Assembly (NCBI GenBank): GCA_023974075.1
Contig: CM043793.1
Span: forward strand, 10,410,788-10,474,787
DNA from: Chaenocephalus aceratus
Taxonomy: Eukaryota > Chordata > Actinopteri > Perciformes > Channichthyidae
Length of the DNA: 64,000 nucleotides
Direction of reading: 5' to 3'
The notes beneath the pieces are model-generated. The model was given only the letters and a program-made list of their open reading frames with translations, was not told where the DNA came from and searched no databases. Both the position numbers and the translations under genes were made by a program. How positions within the stretch are numbered: position 1 is the first letter of the stretch; each line of letters begins with the position of its first letter. This document shows positions 37,662 to 49,851 of the stretch, piece by piece.

Positions 37662-38117
37662 CTGCCAAGATACACACAGATACAGACACTTAGACCAAGT
37701 GATGCACACACACACGAACACACACACACACAGAGTGCAGGTATCGGATTGTAGTGTGGATGGCAGACAAACACAGACACACGTTGCTGTCTGGAGTAAA
37801 TACCAGCTATCAAGTGTCGACATAATTGTCCATAAACTTTTCAGCATGAAGAGCTGAACAGTACGAAACAGGAGAGGCAGTGAGCGTACAACCTGCTCAC
37901 ACATCTGCACGGACATATTCAAGTCAATACAATTACACATTACACTCCACCTGCACTCAAAGAAAATACACCAGCTCTACTTAAATAAATTGAGGTAACA
38001 ATTTGCGTTGATCTTTTTAAGTATTTCCAACTTAATTGATTATTAAATTAATCCAAGTACCCATTTATAATCTAATTAACTCAATTAGTTCAGTACTGCA
38101 AACATATTTTGCTTTCA

Positions 38118-38546
38118 GGCTTTTATACATGAATATGTGTCCCCGGTGTGTCAGGGAACTCACCAAGTGTCAGAAAACACAACCCTCTCTCTTTTCCTCC
38201 ATACCCAAATCTCTAAAAACGGGGCTGCAACGGAGCTGATTATTATTTGAATTTTTTCTGACGTCAATAAAGGGATGCTCCGCCTATATGGGCAACTCGC
38301 CACCTATCAGGGGAATGAGAGACTGCTCAAAAGCGCTGGAGATGCTGTAGTACATATGCCAGGCCTGTAAGTGGCGCTGTAGTCTGCCACAAAAGCAGAA
38401 TCAGCCCTTGCAAAAACAGGGCTGGAAAAGAGCAAATAGAGCGAAATGAGGCATGGCTAAAATGCATGTCTGTAAACTTCACAGACATGTTTTATATAGG
38501 TATGGCCCTACAATATATGTTTCAAATATAGCATGATAGGTCCACC
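38118..38546 (+). repeat. Dispersed MITE-like repeat, copy a
   Basis: It begins TTATACATGAATATGTGTCC and ends GATAGGTCCACC directly before TTAA (38547-38550). The first 120 bp match the reverse complement of 38860-38985. The left end was not delimited precisely. Confidence 0.6.
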
Positions 38547-38764
38547 TTAATTTAATCGTAAAGATGGAGTGATATTAAGTTGCATTTTGTTTAATTTAAG
38601 CTAATTATTATATTTTATTTATTTAAGTCCATACTACTCAAAAATGTCCATGCAAATTGTTACCTTCTTTTTTCAAAATTATTGCATTTGTAAGTTACAT
38701 TTTTTTGTTCTTTTTCAGTTTGACTGACTTATTAAAATGAGTTGTAAACTAACTAAAATAAAAT

Positions 38765-38998
38765 AAATGACAAAGACGTCCAAAACACGTCAGGCATTGT
38801 TTCTGATAGCAACTTTCTGTGGGTCCGCCGACGTCAGTTCGGATGGAAATCTGTATCCGCTCGTTGTACACCCATTTTTAAAAGATTTAGGTACGGCGGA
38901 AAGAGAGAGGGTTTTATTTTCGGACGCTGCGTGAGTTCCCCGACACACCGGGGACACATATTTATGTATAAAAGACATCACAAAGTGCATTGATAGGT
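38765..38998 (-). repeat. Dispersed MITE-like repeat, copy b (inverted, partial)
   Basis: Its reverse complement starts GGGGACCTATCAATGC and runs through TATGTGTCCCCGGTGTGTC in parallel with copy a at 38118. It appears truncated, with no internal match beyond about 240 bp. Confidence 0.6.
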
Positions 38999-39956
38999 CC
39001 CCTTATAAGTATAAGTACTTTTTTTCTCATATTTCTACTTCTTTCTAGATGCTGCACATATGTTGTCAAGTGGTTTTTTGTATTTACATAGTTTTATAGT
39101 TTTTGATAGTCCCACGTGTTTTGGGCTGTTGTCGTGTGTTTGCATGGGCGACATGCAAATGCATATACTCACATTTACATGTGAGTAAAAGTTTTCTATA
39201 CGATTTCAAGTTAACACAGGGTGAGTAATGGTATACACATTGTTTAAGCAGCATTTAAAAAACTAGTATTTAAATGTAGTCATTGACACAGTAATTTAGT
39301 TGTCTAGACATCTTTTAATCTACAATTCATGAAATCATGCTTCCTGGGAGGTGTTTCAGGGATAGCAAAGAACAGTAGTATCAGGACACTAAAGCGGAGT
39401 GAAGCAGTCCCACAGCAGCAACTTCCCAAACGTGTTTCAAGCCTTAATAAATAATCTGTTTCAATTGTAGGGTTAACTTTCTGTAGCTGTCGGATTAAAT
39501 CCTAACTCACCAGGCTTGATTACTTGATTACATATTGACTGAAACTCGGAGGATACAAATGAATTCATTATTTCACATGAAAGAAAAACATGTTTCACTA
39601 ATATAACATCTATTCGAGCCCTAGAGATCAAAGGCTGTATGGGGCTCTTTGAACATCACTAAACTCTATGAAGTTGTATGTATTGTGTGTTTGTGATGAA
39701 CTATAGCACTGATCTTTGTATAAGACTGACATGCTGATCTAAAGAGGTCTGAATCAAACCTTGTTATTGTGAATTAGCTCCTCATCTTCACTACAAACAC
39801 ACAGACCATTGAAAACAAGAATTGGACATCACAGTTCACATTTACATAAATTCAGTATGTATGTATTTTAAGTCCTTGGTTTGGAAAAATAACTTTTTGA
39901 GATGTCCCTGACACTTCCTGACACCCCAAAGAAAAAACACACATCTAAAGACATGA

Positions 39957-40069
<113 letters not shown>

Positions 40070-40192
40070 TCTCTCATGAAGACATAAACACACATTCAAC
40101 TGGATGGGACACCCGATCAAAGGAGAAACTTGGCAGGGTGGGAGGGTGTGTGTGTACCCTGTAAACACAGATGAAGAAAGCAAGAGCACGCA

Positions 40193-40491
40193 GATGAAGG
40201 GATCCATGAGGAGAGGAAGAGAAGAAAGGAGAGGAGATGGGGAAATGGGGAAGAGGAGAAAGAAGATGAAACAAAAGAAAGACAGAAAAGCAGGAGAGAA
40301 GGACAAAGAGGAGATGAGGGAAAAGGAGAGGGGGACTGAGAAGATGAGAAATAAAAGATGAGAAGAGAAGAAAGGAGAGGGGGATGAGACAAGATAGTAA
40401 GGAAAGAGTAAAAGATGTTAGGAGAAAAGAAGAGAAGTTAAGAGGAGAGGAGATGAGAGGACTATGGAGGAGAGGGGAGGAGAAAACAGGA
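40193..40491. repeat. Purine-rich (GA) tract, about 300 bp
   Basis: Almost only A and G on the plus strand (GAGAGGAAGAGAAGAAAG style), therefore polypyrimidine on the fras1 sense strand. It is not a simple tandem unit. Confidence 0.85.
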
Positions 40492-40512
40492 CTGCTTTCA
40501 TCTCAATATTAA

Positions 40513-40566
40513 AACACACACACACACACACACACACATCACACACACACACACACACACACACAC
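40513..40566. repeat. (CA)n microsatellite
   Basis: A CA run interrupted once by TC. Confidence 0.95.
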
Positions 40567-40736
40567 GCATATGTCAAAGTCACCCTGTCATCACAAAAAT
40601 ATTCTAATAGATTGTGCAGAGGAAAACAAACCAGGGTTTAAGATGTGCCGGGTCACATCAGTACGGATTTACGAGCTGTCATCAGCTGCCACTAACACAC
40701 ATAAAATCGAAAAATACACACTTTTTATGGACATAT

Positions 40737-40740
<4 letters not shown>

Positions 40741-40800
<60 letters not shown>
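40741..40800. repeat. (CA)n microsatellite
   Basis: A CA run with one interruption (ACC), 90 bp from the fras1 exon at 40889-40972 on its 3' side. Confidence 0.95.
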
Positions 40801-40802
<2 letters not shown>

Positions 40803-40888
40803 GGCTTTTCTGAAGGCTGAGTAACAGAGAGGATTTTCGCACAAAGCTACACAATAACACACTAATGCAATGACTCAAAGGTGGTTAC

Positions 40889-40972
40889 CTGGTGCTGTTT
40901 ACCAGCAGACAGACAGGGATTGGACACACATTGAGGACAGCAGCGGCCTGGCTGGATCACCAGGTTCTCATG
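40889..40972 (-). CDS. fras1: fras1 exon: end of VWC module 3 and start of module 4
   Basis: 84 nt, phase 0 to 0, TCCTTCAG acceptor and GTAACC donor. It reads HENLVIQPGRCCPQCVSNPC, then LSAGKQHQ. CCPQC closes module 3, and the CLSAGKQ start of module 4 parallels human SAAGQVYE. Its phase-0 entry is what exposes the missing base in the preceding exon. Confidence 0.92.
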
Positions 40973-41569
40973 CTGAAGGAAGAGAAAAACAGGTTTATCA
41001 CATATAGCACTAAGTATAAGCATTGGCATGTCTGTAAGGAAGCCTGGTAAATGCAATCCGACCAAGAGTTACATAACATACGTTTCATCATGAGATATGT
41101 GTTTGACCCAGCTTAGCACATAGTCTGGAAACAGTCAGCTGGGCTGAGAAATACATATTCCCACCACTCTTACACAATATACCTTAACCTGTGTAGGGAG
41201 GAATTAAAACAATCTGTACACTAAAAAGTGATGTACACAGCAGGGACAGTATGGTAGTCAAAAACATTACATTTTTTTCGGGGACACGCTGATTTTCTTT
41301 GTTATATATTCAACTTTATTAAAATGAATAAAATCCAAGTGCACTGGAATAAAAACAAATCAAGAGGTGGTTTGTATTTTTAAATCACCATTTCGAGCAA
41401 TTCAGCAACAAAGCCACCTATGGGGGATGCGGTGGAATGTCTGAGCTTTATAGATGGCTTCTGTTCCTGTTCAATGGATAATGATATCTTGGAAAACATG
41501 TATTGTCTTTTATTCTGTCTAGGAATTTCAGGGCAAAAAAATGGGGGTGTTATAATTCCAGAAACTCAC
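40973..41569 (-). other. fras1: fras1 intron, short
   Basis: 597 bp, AT-rich, nothing else recognised. Confidence 0.85.
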
Positions 41570-41702
41570 CGGTTTGCAGGCCACTTGTGACACTCTGCTA
41601 CCGAACACCGGACTTCCCCGTTGCTGCAGACACATCTGGAGCAGAGGCTTGGCTTCCACTCTTCACCGTCTCTGTATGCAGTGCCTTGCCAGGAGCAAGA
41701 CT
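41570..41702 (-). CDS. fras1: fras1 exon: main part of VWC module 3 (with 1-bp frameshift)
   Basis: 133 nt, entering in phase 1 after a GTTTCAG acceptor, with a GTGAGT donor. It reads ESCSWQGTAYRDGEEWKPSL, then CSRCVCSNGEVRCSVAEC. Beyond CACAA (about 41585-41591) the expected VACKP appears only one frame over, and only that frame joins the next exon (phase 0). The exon therefore lacks one base of an expected 134. As read, the mRNA would run into a premature stop in the next exon. A consensus error and a true mutation both fit. Confidence 0.88.
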
Positions 41703-41705
41703 CTG

Positions 41706-41762
41706 AAACACACACACACACACACACACAAACAAACACACCACACACGCACACACACACAC
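41706..41762. repeat. (CA)n/(TG)n tract forming a splice acceptor
   Basis: CA-rich on the plus strand, TG-rich on the fras1 sense strand, ending only three bases from the acceptor AG of the 41570-41702 exon. It replaces a normal pyrimidine tract. Confidence 0.95.
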
Positions 41763-42589
41763 AAAGATCCACACAGAATGAGTAAACAGTGCAAATGGGT
41801 GTCAGGTAATGAGCTGTCTGTTGGAGCATTGTTTGCCCTGAAACGCACTGATTTACAGTGTGGGGGAAAAAAAGACGTCGCTAATTAGCTGCTAACTGTT
41901 TGAATGCATAGCAGCTCCGAGATGTCATTAGAGTCGAGTTTCAGCTTTCAGCTCAACACAAGGCTGACTGCATTCCTAAATAGTCTATTAAAAACTGAAC
42001 TATTTATGAGGTTAGTAAACTCAAATAATAAAGAATCATCAAACTTTTAAGATATGAGGAAAAAAACAACATAAAAAACCTAGAACAGTATTTATTTATT
42101 GGAGTATGCAGTGGTTGATTTGATGACCATAGTTTAAAAAATCACTAAATGATCATCTGCAATAATGTGTGATGAGACAACACACTCTCACTCCCTAAGC
42201 GTCCAATAGCGACGTTTGGTCAGTGTCCGTGGCGTCCAGTTGTGACGCTCCTAGGCTCCTTCAGCGTCATAAAGGGACGCAAAATAGCTTTCAACTGATT
42301 GCAATGTATTCCCATCTGCGGCGGGATTTGACGCTCATGGAAGCACGGCATTCGTTTGTGTCGGCTGCCCTTAAAGGCAATGTGAGCGTCCATTCCCATT
42401 GGATAATGGAGAATTGTACACCCGGAAGTATGTATTCCACTTACTGTCGATTGATTTTACAGTGATATCTGCACTACTCATCAACTAAAAAACACCAGAT
42501 TATCCTTGTTAATTACACAACATTGATTGGTTTAAATTGTGTTGCAATGCTTTTGTATTTTCCCCCTTCGATTCGGAGAAGAAAAACAT

Positions 42590-42790
42590 ATTTTTCGGAG
42601 TAAAGGATGGCAGAAGACACTACACTACCCAGAATCCCCAGCTATCGTTTGGACTACACCATAACACCACAAACCCACTGAAAAGATTACCCAAGATCCT
42701 CAGCTTGAACTTGTTGATTGGATGTTTTAGCCGCAATGCATGTTGGGATATGATGTTTATGCGATATGATATCCGAAAACATTTTTAAAA
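42590..42790. repeat. Dispersed repeat, copy a
   Basis: It contains CTACACTACCCAGAATCCCC, AGCTATCGTTTGG and ATATGATATCCG. These recur inverted at 45470-45625 in the same order. The flanking 42185-42470 segment (repeated GACGCTC-type phrases, GC-richer) may belong to the same or a neighbouring element. Confidence 0.55.
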
Positions 42791-43984
42791 ATAAAAAAAA
42801 ATACTTTATTCCGAGGTGTTCCTGCTTTTCTCTTTGGAAGTCATCACATAACGGCATTGTAATACACAGTTCGGCTGCATTAAATATTACACATCTGCCG
42901 TAGTTTTTTATTTATAGAGCCCTCATGAGAAGACTTCTAGACAAACAGGAAGAAGTGCCGCCAAAGCTGAATATGTGACGTGGATCATAAATATATCAGC
43001 AATTAAACAACATCTTACATTTCTTTTCACAAAATACGTCTCCTTGCAGTATCAACACTAATTCGGCTGACTTTTATATTTGATCCAATTCATAGATAGG
43101 TTATATTTACACCATAACGGTGCACAGCTGATAGACAGGGACTTGTAGTTTTTAAAGATATTACTGATTTTCTGTGAATATGAGAATGTAAATACTGAGT
43201 TGAGAGAATAGTCAGGGGTTTTGGGTGATGGGAGACACATCTATGGAATCACAATTTCAATAGCTTACCATTAAATGACGGATATGCCTTTCTGTCTGTG
43301 ATGTTTTACAAATCAGATATTAATGTGTAGAAGTAAAACATGAGAAATAGTATAGCAACATCCTGTAAAATTATGTAAAAACATGAATAAAACTACACAT
43401 CTTCAGATGTTATAAATAAGTGTCCTACACTAATAATACAAAGTTATTATTAGTATGCTGTGTGTACCTTGTGTGCACCGTCTAGTGGTTTAAAGCACGT
43501 TATTGCATTTTTGTTGTTGAATAATGTTATTTTTCTTGAATGATGTTATTTGATGAAAAAAAATATTAAGAGTACATACTTCATAGGGGGAAAGTAGAAG
43601 GTCAATGATAGAAATATAGAATATAAAAAATCAAGAAGATACTGTAAGTGATCTCTACTATAAAACAGTTTAGTGCTGGATGGACAAAGATATTAATAGG
43701 AGGAGGTGCAAAACAGACAAACAAATTAACCTTTATTAACACATTAAAGAATACTTTAGGTTAAGGTCTTCTTTCAAATAAGAAAAAAGCTTTGGGGGTA
43801 TCTATCGACAGATAAATATTAAGCCTGACAAAGTACTTAACGTCTAATATATTGCTTTCCTGCAATGTTAACTATGTTGAAGCACTTATTTTAACTGATA
43901 TTATACGTATAAATTATACTCTTATGTATGTAGATAGAATTAGAAATGTGCAGAATTTGACAGTTTAATGGTGGAGGTACACAC

Positions 43985-44117
43985 ATATTGATAGATGTCT
44001 TGTAATGCGCTGTTGAGGAACCTGTGACCCAAGTTTTTCATTCATTGCATAAACTACACCGTATAGTTGTTTATAATGATATGTCAATAAACCTTTGAAA
44101 ATCTTGAAATCTTGAAA
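43985..44117 (+). repeat. LINE 3'-end-like fragment
   Basis: It ends in an AATAAACC phrase followed by short repeats of TTGAAATC, as in 3' tails of L2-type fish LINEs. Only this tail is recognisable. Confidence 0.4.
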
Positions 44118-44670
44118 GGGATGTGCAAAATATCAATTATATACAGTCTTTAATTAACTATTAGTAGAGAATAACGAGTAATGAATATACTTATAGAGAT
44201 CTGCAGATAAATGTTTAGTCTTCTCAAGCACCAACTATCAAATATCTCTCCTGATTGTTGGCACTTGACAATCACCTTCCCTGAATTTTACTCAGGTGTA
44301 ACTAAAGTCTGATTTAAGGGTTGTTTATATTTCACATCATTAATCAGAATCTGAAAAGTAACTAAAATAAATGTAGTGGAGTAAAAATACCAGGTTAACC
44401 TCTGAATTGTAGTGGAGTAGAATTACAAAGTAACAATGAGCTGTCATGTGGGTATATATTAATGCTGCCCATTATGGATACAAGCCATTTTCATCCATTT
44501 AGTAATTACATGTTTTAAATTTGTACACACCAATGTGTTTCCTATCGCCTAAACCTCCAGGGCTGTACACAGTTTAACACTGTCAACTTCTAATTTTGGA
44601 GAAACGAAAACGTCTTTAAAACTACAATTCCCAGTAGAGATGTGCCATAGAGAACATGTTGCGAAACACA

Positions 44671-45383
44671 ATAGAGTGGCAAAGTCACGCCCATCTACTT
44701 CCGCCCCATGGGACCTTATTTCTGAAAAATTATGTATTGAAGTCAATGGAGAGAGAAACCTTATCTTTCGATCCCGTTTGAATTGTGCCATGAATTACAC
44801 ATATGATGTTTGTCAATCTTAAAAAATCATTTCCATGTCAAAAAAGTCACAGTTTGTCTTAAAACTGTTGAAATATAAGACTATGGAAAATACGCAACTA
44901 GAAAGACTACAAATCCCAGAGTCGCATACATTAACGTTACACATTACACTCGTGTCACTGAAATCTTGTACAGCCGGTCCCGCATGCTGGCTCTTACAGA
45001 ACCGACTAACTCCCCTTGTGTATGTACAGTTCTCAACATGGCCAGACTTGTAGTGATTTTCACCTCTTTTAATACTTTTCACTTCATTCTGAAAGAAAGA
45101 GGTGAAATGTGCTAACGTGACGGCCATCTTGGTGTTGGTGACGTGTGCAAGACCAGAGTTGTAGTTCATTGAGCGCTTCACACAAAAAAAGGTGTTACTT
45201 CACAGTTTTTTTTGACTTGCAAAATTATCTTTTAAATTGACAAACATCATATGTGTAATTCGTTGCACAATTCAAACGGGATCAAAAGATAGTCTTTCTC
45301 TCTCCATTGACTTCAATACATGACTTTTCCGAAATAAGGTCCCATGGAGGTCCCCAAGAAGGGGAGGGACTTCGCCACTCTAT
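44671..45383. mobile_element. Foldback element with about 185-bp inverted arms
   Basis: The left arm (44671-44855) and right arm (45195-45383) are inverted diverged copies. Shared phrases include GGGACCTTATTTC, GAAGTCAATGGAGAGAGAAA and ACACATATGATGTTTGTCAA. The 340-bp centre contains GCCATCTTGGTG and TTGTAGTTCATTG phrases typical of teleost DNA transposons. The outer ends and target duplication were not determined. Confidence 0.7.
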
Positions 45384-45469
45384 AGCCAGTATGTGTATTT
45401 CTGGGGGGGGCGTTCGAGTCCAGTTTTGAATAGTCTGCCGTGGTTTTCGTTCCATTTCAAAGAGCACTG

Positions 45470-45625
45470 CCACTCCAACATCCAATCCCAGAGCTTGAAG
45501 ATTACTCACGGGGTTTGTCAACGGGACTGTAGTCCCAAACGATAGCTGGGGATTATGGGTAGTGTAGTGTCTTCGGCCATCCTAAACTGATTTTTTTTTT
45601 CGGATATCATATCGCATTAACAACA
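45470..45625. repeat. Dispersed repeat, copy b (inverted)
   Basis: It reads CCCAAACGATAGCTGGGGAT and later GGATATCATATCGCAT, matching the reverse complement of 42590-42790. It lies just outside the foldback. Confidence 0.55.
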
Positions 45626-46639
45626 CCACATCTGGCGTCACAGAGATCTTCTGTTACTGTCCTTTTTTCTTAGAGGAAGTACAGAAACACGTAACTCTGG
45701 ATTTTTTTTAATGTTTGAGGTGCAATAAACGACACAGCAGCTTTTTGGCATGTTAAAGCTCTTATTTTCTGCCTCGCTCATGAGAGTAACAGCTGGAGAA
45801 GTTACAGTCTCGCCTACTGATTTCAAATGTGTGCTCTAAGATGATATTTATAAATGACTATTATCATTATTATAAGCAAGACAATAAATGGCAAAGATAT
45901 GTAGAAAATAAACGTATTTGAAACGTGGGAGAGAAAATACATTTCTTGCTAAACGTAATTGAGAATGCAGTTTAGTTCTGTGGGAACGTAATTTTTAGGA
46001 GACAGGGTGGCCATAATACATTCTGACGAAAAATACAAATTATTATGAATACAAATAAAATAAAAGAAGTCTCCCGTGAGTTACTACAAGCACGACAAAG
46101 CAGCCTCATTCACTTTACATTGGGGTTGTTTGCGTGGTGCAGACACGTAAATGTAGCAAAGTTCGTGACTCCACCACGCAATGCGGTGTTAAGGAGTCGT
46201 GGTGGAATCACGCATTCTGGTGAGATCGGGTTGAGTCAAACACTCTGGAGTGGCTTAAAAGAAGTAGCATCAGCAAAACCCATTTAAGGGTAGCTGAATG
46301 TGAACTGGGAGCAGAGCTCATCTTTACTGAAAGAGGAAGTGGGTGCTGCTCTGTAGGACAGTCTGCTGCCTCACACTCACACTCAGGTTTCCTGTGAGAG
46401 TGTGTGAGGGCAATCCACAGGCCAAGCCATTGAGTGTCTCACTATCTTTATGTGCTTTTTTTGACTTGGTTATTGGGTTTGCAGAGTTGTTTATGCTTAG
46501 TACTATACTATGAGATGTGCAAGGCTTTCTTCAACCGACAGCAGCAAGTGACAGTAGAACTGCCACTGTAAATATGTGGTGCTATTCATCCGGTCGTGAA
46601 GCAGGGAATAATTGACAAATAGGATGGCTGAGAAGAGAA

Positions 46640-46800
46640 AATCTCCCAGCAACGACAAATCTGTCAAAAGTGCAATCGAAACTCCAATGGAATCCTTTAT
46701 GTACTTCCGTAACATAGTGAAATCACTGTGTAACACTCGCAACAGTAGAGGCACGAAATACAAATATGAACCTGAAAATGAGCTGCCTTTAAGCTGTCAG
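46640..46800. repeat. Dispersed teleost repeat, copy 3
   Basis: It shares GTACTTCCGTAACATAGTG and a TATGAACCTGAAAATGAGC end with related copies. The phrase before CCTTTAAG resembles 22010-22049. Partial and diverged. Confidence 0.5.
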
Positions 46801-47537
46801 ACAGACAAATGCTGTTTGAAGACAACAAATAAGCATAAGGATGTATTTTGTTGTTTGAAAATGTCTGCATAGTAAATCCAAAACTCCAACAAGCACTTCA
46901 ACGCACCACACAGTTTTTAAAACCTTCTCTTAACTGCCGTAAAAGTCAACACTGTAACCTTGATTGACTATCTGGAGTACATTTTTACATTTGTATGACT
47001 ATCTTGCTTGGGAGTAACAATAACAAGTATACACAGTAAAATAAACAGTACAAACAAATGGATGTATAGTTAATCAAACAGATTATGTCCTTTAACCCTT
47101 ATCCTAATAACTAGTGTACTCTTTGCCAAATCGCAAAAGGGCTTTATCATTCAAAATGTTCATGACTTTCTAAATACTTAATTTCATTGTTTCTTTTGCT
47201 GTTTTAATTCATACTTTATAAAAATACCTATGTATTGGTGTCCTCGGGGATCCCAGAACTCTAAATTCCACCATGGCTGTTTTATAAGACAAACCTATTT
47301 AATTATTGCCATGGGCCCTAATACAAAGTATCACAAAGTATCACAATACAAGTATCACAGAGTATCACAGAGTATCGGGGGGGTAGGGGCACTGTCAGTC
47401 GTTTTCAAGGAGTCAGGCACAGATTTACATTTGTGCTCTGTCTATTATCTTTTTACACAATATGGAATACGGATGATATTCATGTGCAGACTATAACAAA
47501 CAGTGGCTGTAAATCTTTATGTGCAAATGAGCCTGAC

Positions 47538-47697
47538 CTCCATTGCGGCCACACTTGGGGCAGCATTCTCCAGCTGGGGTGAACGGGCTCTGGTCCGAGG
47601 GACAGCTGAGAGGTGAGCAGGGGTGAGGGGTGCAGGACACACTACCTCTGGAGCAGACACACGCCGTACAGGGCGAGGGACTCCACTGGCTGTCATG
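47538..47697 (-). CDS. fras1: fras1 exon: main part of VWC module 2
   Basis: 160 nt, phase 0 to phase 1, GCCCACAG acceptor and GTCAGG donor. It reads HDSQWSPSPCTACVCSRGS and ends with FTPAGECCPKCGRNGG. The W...C-x2-C-x-C and CCPKC pattern completes the module begun in the 48650-48742 exon. Confidence 0.94.
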
Positions 47698-48649
47698 CTG
47701 TGGGCAACACACAGAGATACACAGTGTCACACAGAAATATAACTTGAAGGGGGAACAAGAGCGAAAGGAAGCAGAGACAGTGGGATGAGGAAAGCTGTTT
47801 TTCTCTTTGTGGACAAGACGACTTTGTTAGCCTAAGCCTGAGTGACAGACAAGAGAACTGAGTCACTGAGTCTATGGGAAGAGAGAAGGAGCGTGGAGTA
47901 AAAGGGTTGAATGTAGATAAGGAGAAAACACTGTGAGAGGGACACTTCCTTCACTAATGTGTGTAAGAATGCCCTGTAACCATGTGTTTTTGACTTTTGC
48001 TGCTACATATCTGTTCATTATTTCAATCATATGTGTATACTACTAGTGCCTCTGGTCAGTGTGTGTTTGTATAAAACCGTGAGGTCTATTCTGTGAATGA
48101 CAGATGTGAATTGATGGAATATATACTTACACAAACCATCCAGGGGAGTTCATTAGTACTTCAATGTTTTTCACTCTAAATTAGATATCAGAGGTGAGGA
48201 TCTGACTTTACTCATTTTCTATACACATTCTTCCGCCTGCATTAAATAAATCATAAGTATGAATTTTAATGCAGAATTGATTGAAATGCTTTTCCCACAC
48301 TGGAAAGAAGAGAACAGATGTTGGTGGTAACAACAAGCCACATATTTGTTATGCTTTATGGGTCTTTTTATGGTTTTGGCATACAGCCAATATGCTTTTG
48401 ACTACATAAATATTGAAATCCATCAAAATATGCTAAATTCACAACTGCAGTTCAGGGTAATGATTTGGAGCCAGTTTTTATGTTCTCAAACTCATACTTT
48501 TAAATACTCTGATACACTCAAACATCAGAAATTGGCTAATGATAGAATAGAAACCCCCAAATATTCAAGCCTTGCATGAAAACATGCATCAGCTTTTTGA
48601 CATTTTTATAGAGAGTCTTTTACTACTGCCCTGTGTAACTTTCACTTAC
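47698..48649 (-). other. fras1: fras1 intron
   Basis: 0.95 kb, phase 0. Nothing recognised beyond a GA-rich stretch near 47750-47940. Confidence 0.85.
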
Positions 48650-48742
48650 TGCATAAATGACTCCTTCGTACTGGCAGGAGCCCTGGGACGAGGAGATGCA
48701 CTCCGGACAGCACTGGTTGGCAGGGATCCTCAAACGCTCGCC
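48650..48742 (-). CDS. fras1: fras1 exon: end of VWC module 1 and start of module 2
   Basis: 93 nt, phase 0 to 0, CTAAAG acceptor (weak pyrimidine tract) and GTAAGT donor. It reads GERLRIPANQCCPECISSSQ, then GSCQYEGVIYA. The ANQCCPEC wording matches the end of human module 1 (recalled). Confidence 0.93.
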
Positions 48743-49798
48743 CTTTAGAAAAGACATACACAATAAAAAACATAAAGACGGCAAAAATGACAAATACACA
48801 CAAATTCAGACAGGAAAAGGAACGGATGCGGGTCCCTTTAACTAGCCTGAATAGAAAACGAACCGACATGTGACACAAATAGCACAACAGAACAGAGAAT
48901 AATAAAAATGTGAAGATTGGGATCGGGCGTACACAGCGTGTAGAATACATTGTGAGCGTGTGGAGTCGTTACAATACATATTACAATACTGCTTCAACAG
49001 ACTTTCTTTATCCGCGCTGCCTTACCGCCCCGAATAGAATCCAAATGTGGAAACGAGCAAGCGGGAAATCAGCGGGGGGCCAGGCGCAGAGCGGGTAAAT
49101 AGTTTAGGTGCCGTTTATTGTGAATAGAAATGATGTGGAATAGGAAAAGAAGGAGGGGAGGAAACCATTTGTATAAGGTGATAACCCCAAAGGAGCTTGA
49201 GAATGTAATGTGTCAGTCTAAAAAACGGAATGAACACAGAAGGGACAGCAAATCTGCAGCGTGAGACAAATGACATGGCAACCAAATATATAAAAGTAGG
49301 AAAAATAATAAAGTGCAGCCTGTAACAGTTTTGACAGACAGAGGGTTTACATTATTCTTTCAGCTCCCTAGATCACCTACATTCAGAAACAATTTGAAGA
49401 AAAACAAGACGCTGTATTTTAAACACCATCGGCAAAAGTATCCATCATAAAAGCCACTTTGTGCCGATAAATGAACAGGAATAATTGTGAAGCTCTTGTG
49501 CTCATTTGGAATTTCCTCCACTATTCGTTTAAGTCCCTCTTGCTTTTTTCTGTCTGCTTCCTCTAATTCAATTACCAAAATATGATCGTAGCACATGCAT
49601 TTGACCCAATTTCAGATTGTACTAACGCAAGTAAGGGGATGGATGGTTACAGAATCAGGACTAAAGTTACATTTTCCATGTTTATTTTTTAATTCAATTT
49701 TCTGAATTTGCCTACATTAATTGTATTGCTGCTGGTGCCATTTCTGGTTTATATAAAAACAATACTATTGAAAGTGTTGTAGTACATATTAAGATGTG

Positions 49799-49851
49799 CT
49801 GTGTGCGTGTGCGTGTGCGTGTTGTGTGCGTGTGTGTGTGTGTGTGTGTGG
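49799..49851. repeat. (TG)n microsatellite, imperfect
   Basis: TG and TGCG units over about 53 bp. Confidence 0.95.

Larger units (their letters stand above)
41703..47537 (-). other. fras1: fras1 intron
   Basis: 5.8 kb, phase 1. It contains the CA/TG tract at the acceptor, repeats at 42590-42790 and 45470-45625, a LINE-tail-like segment at 43985-44117, a foldback at 44671-45383 and a dispersed repeat at 46640-46800. The remainder is AT-rich with no exon seen. Confidence 0.85.

Noticed and set aside
46503..46872. 86-residue open frames on both strands
   Set aside because: They fall in a dispersed repeat copy and resemble no protein family.
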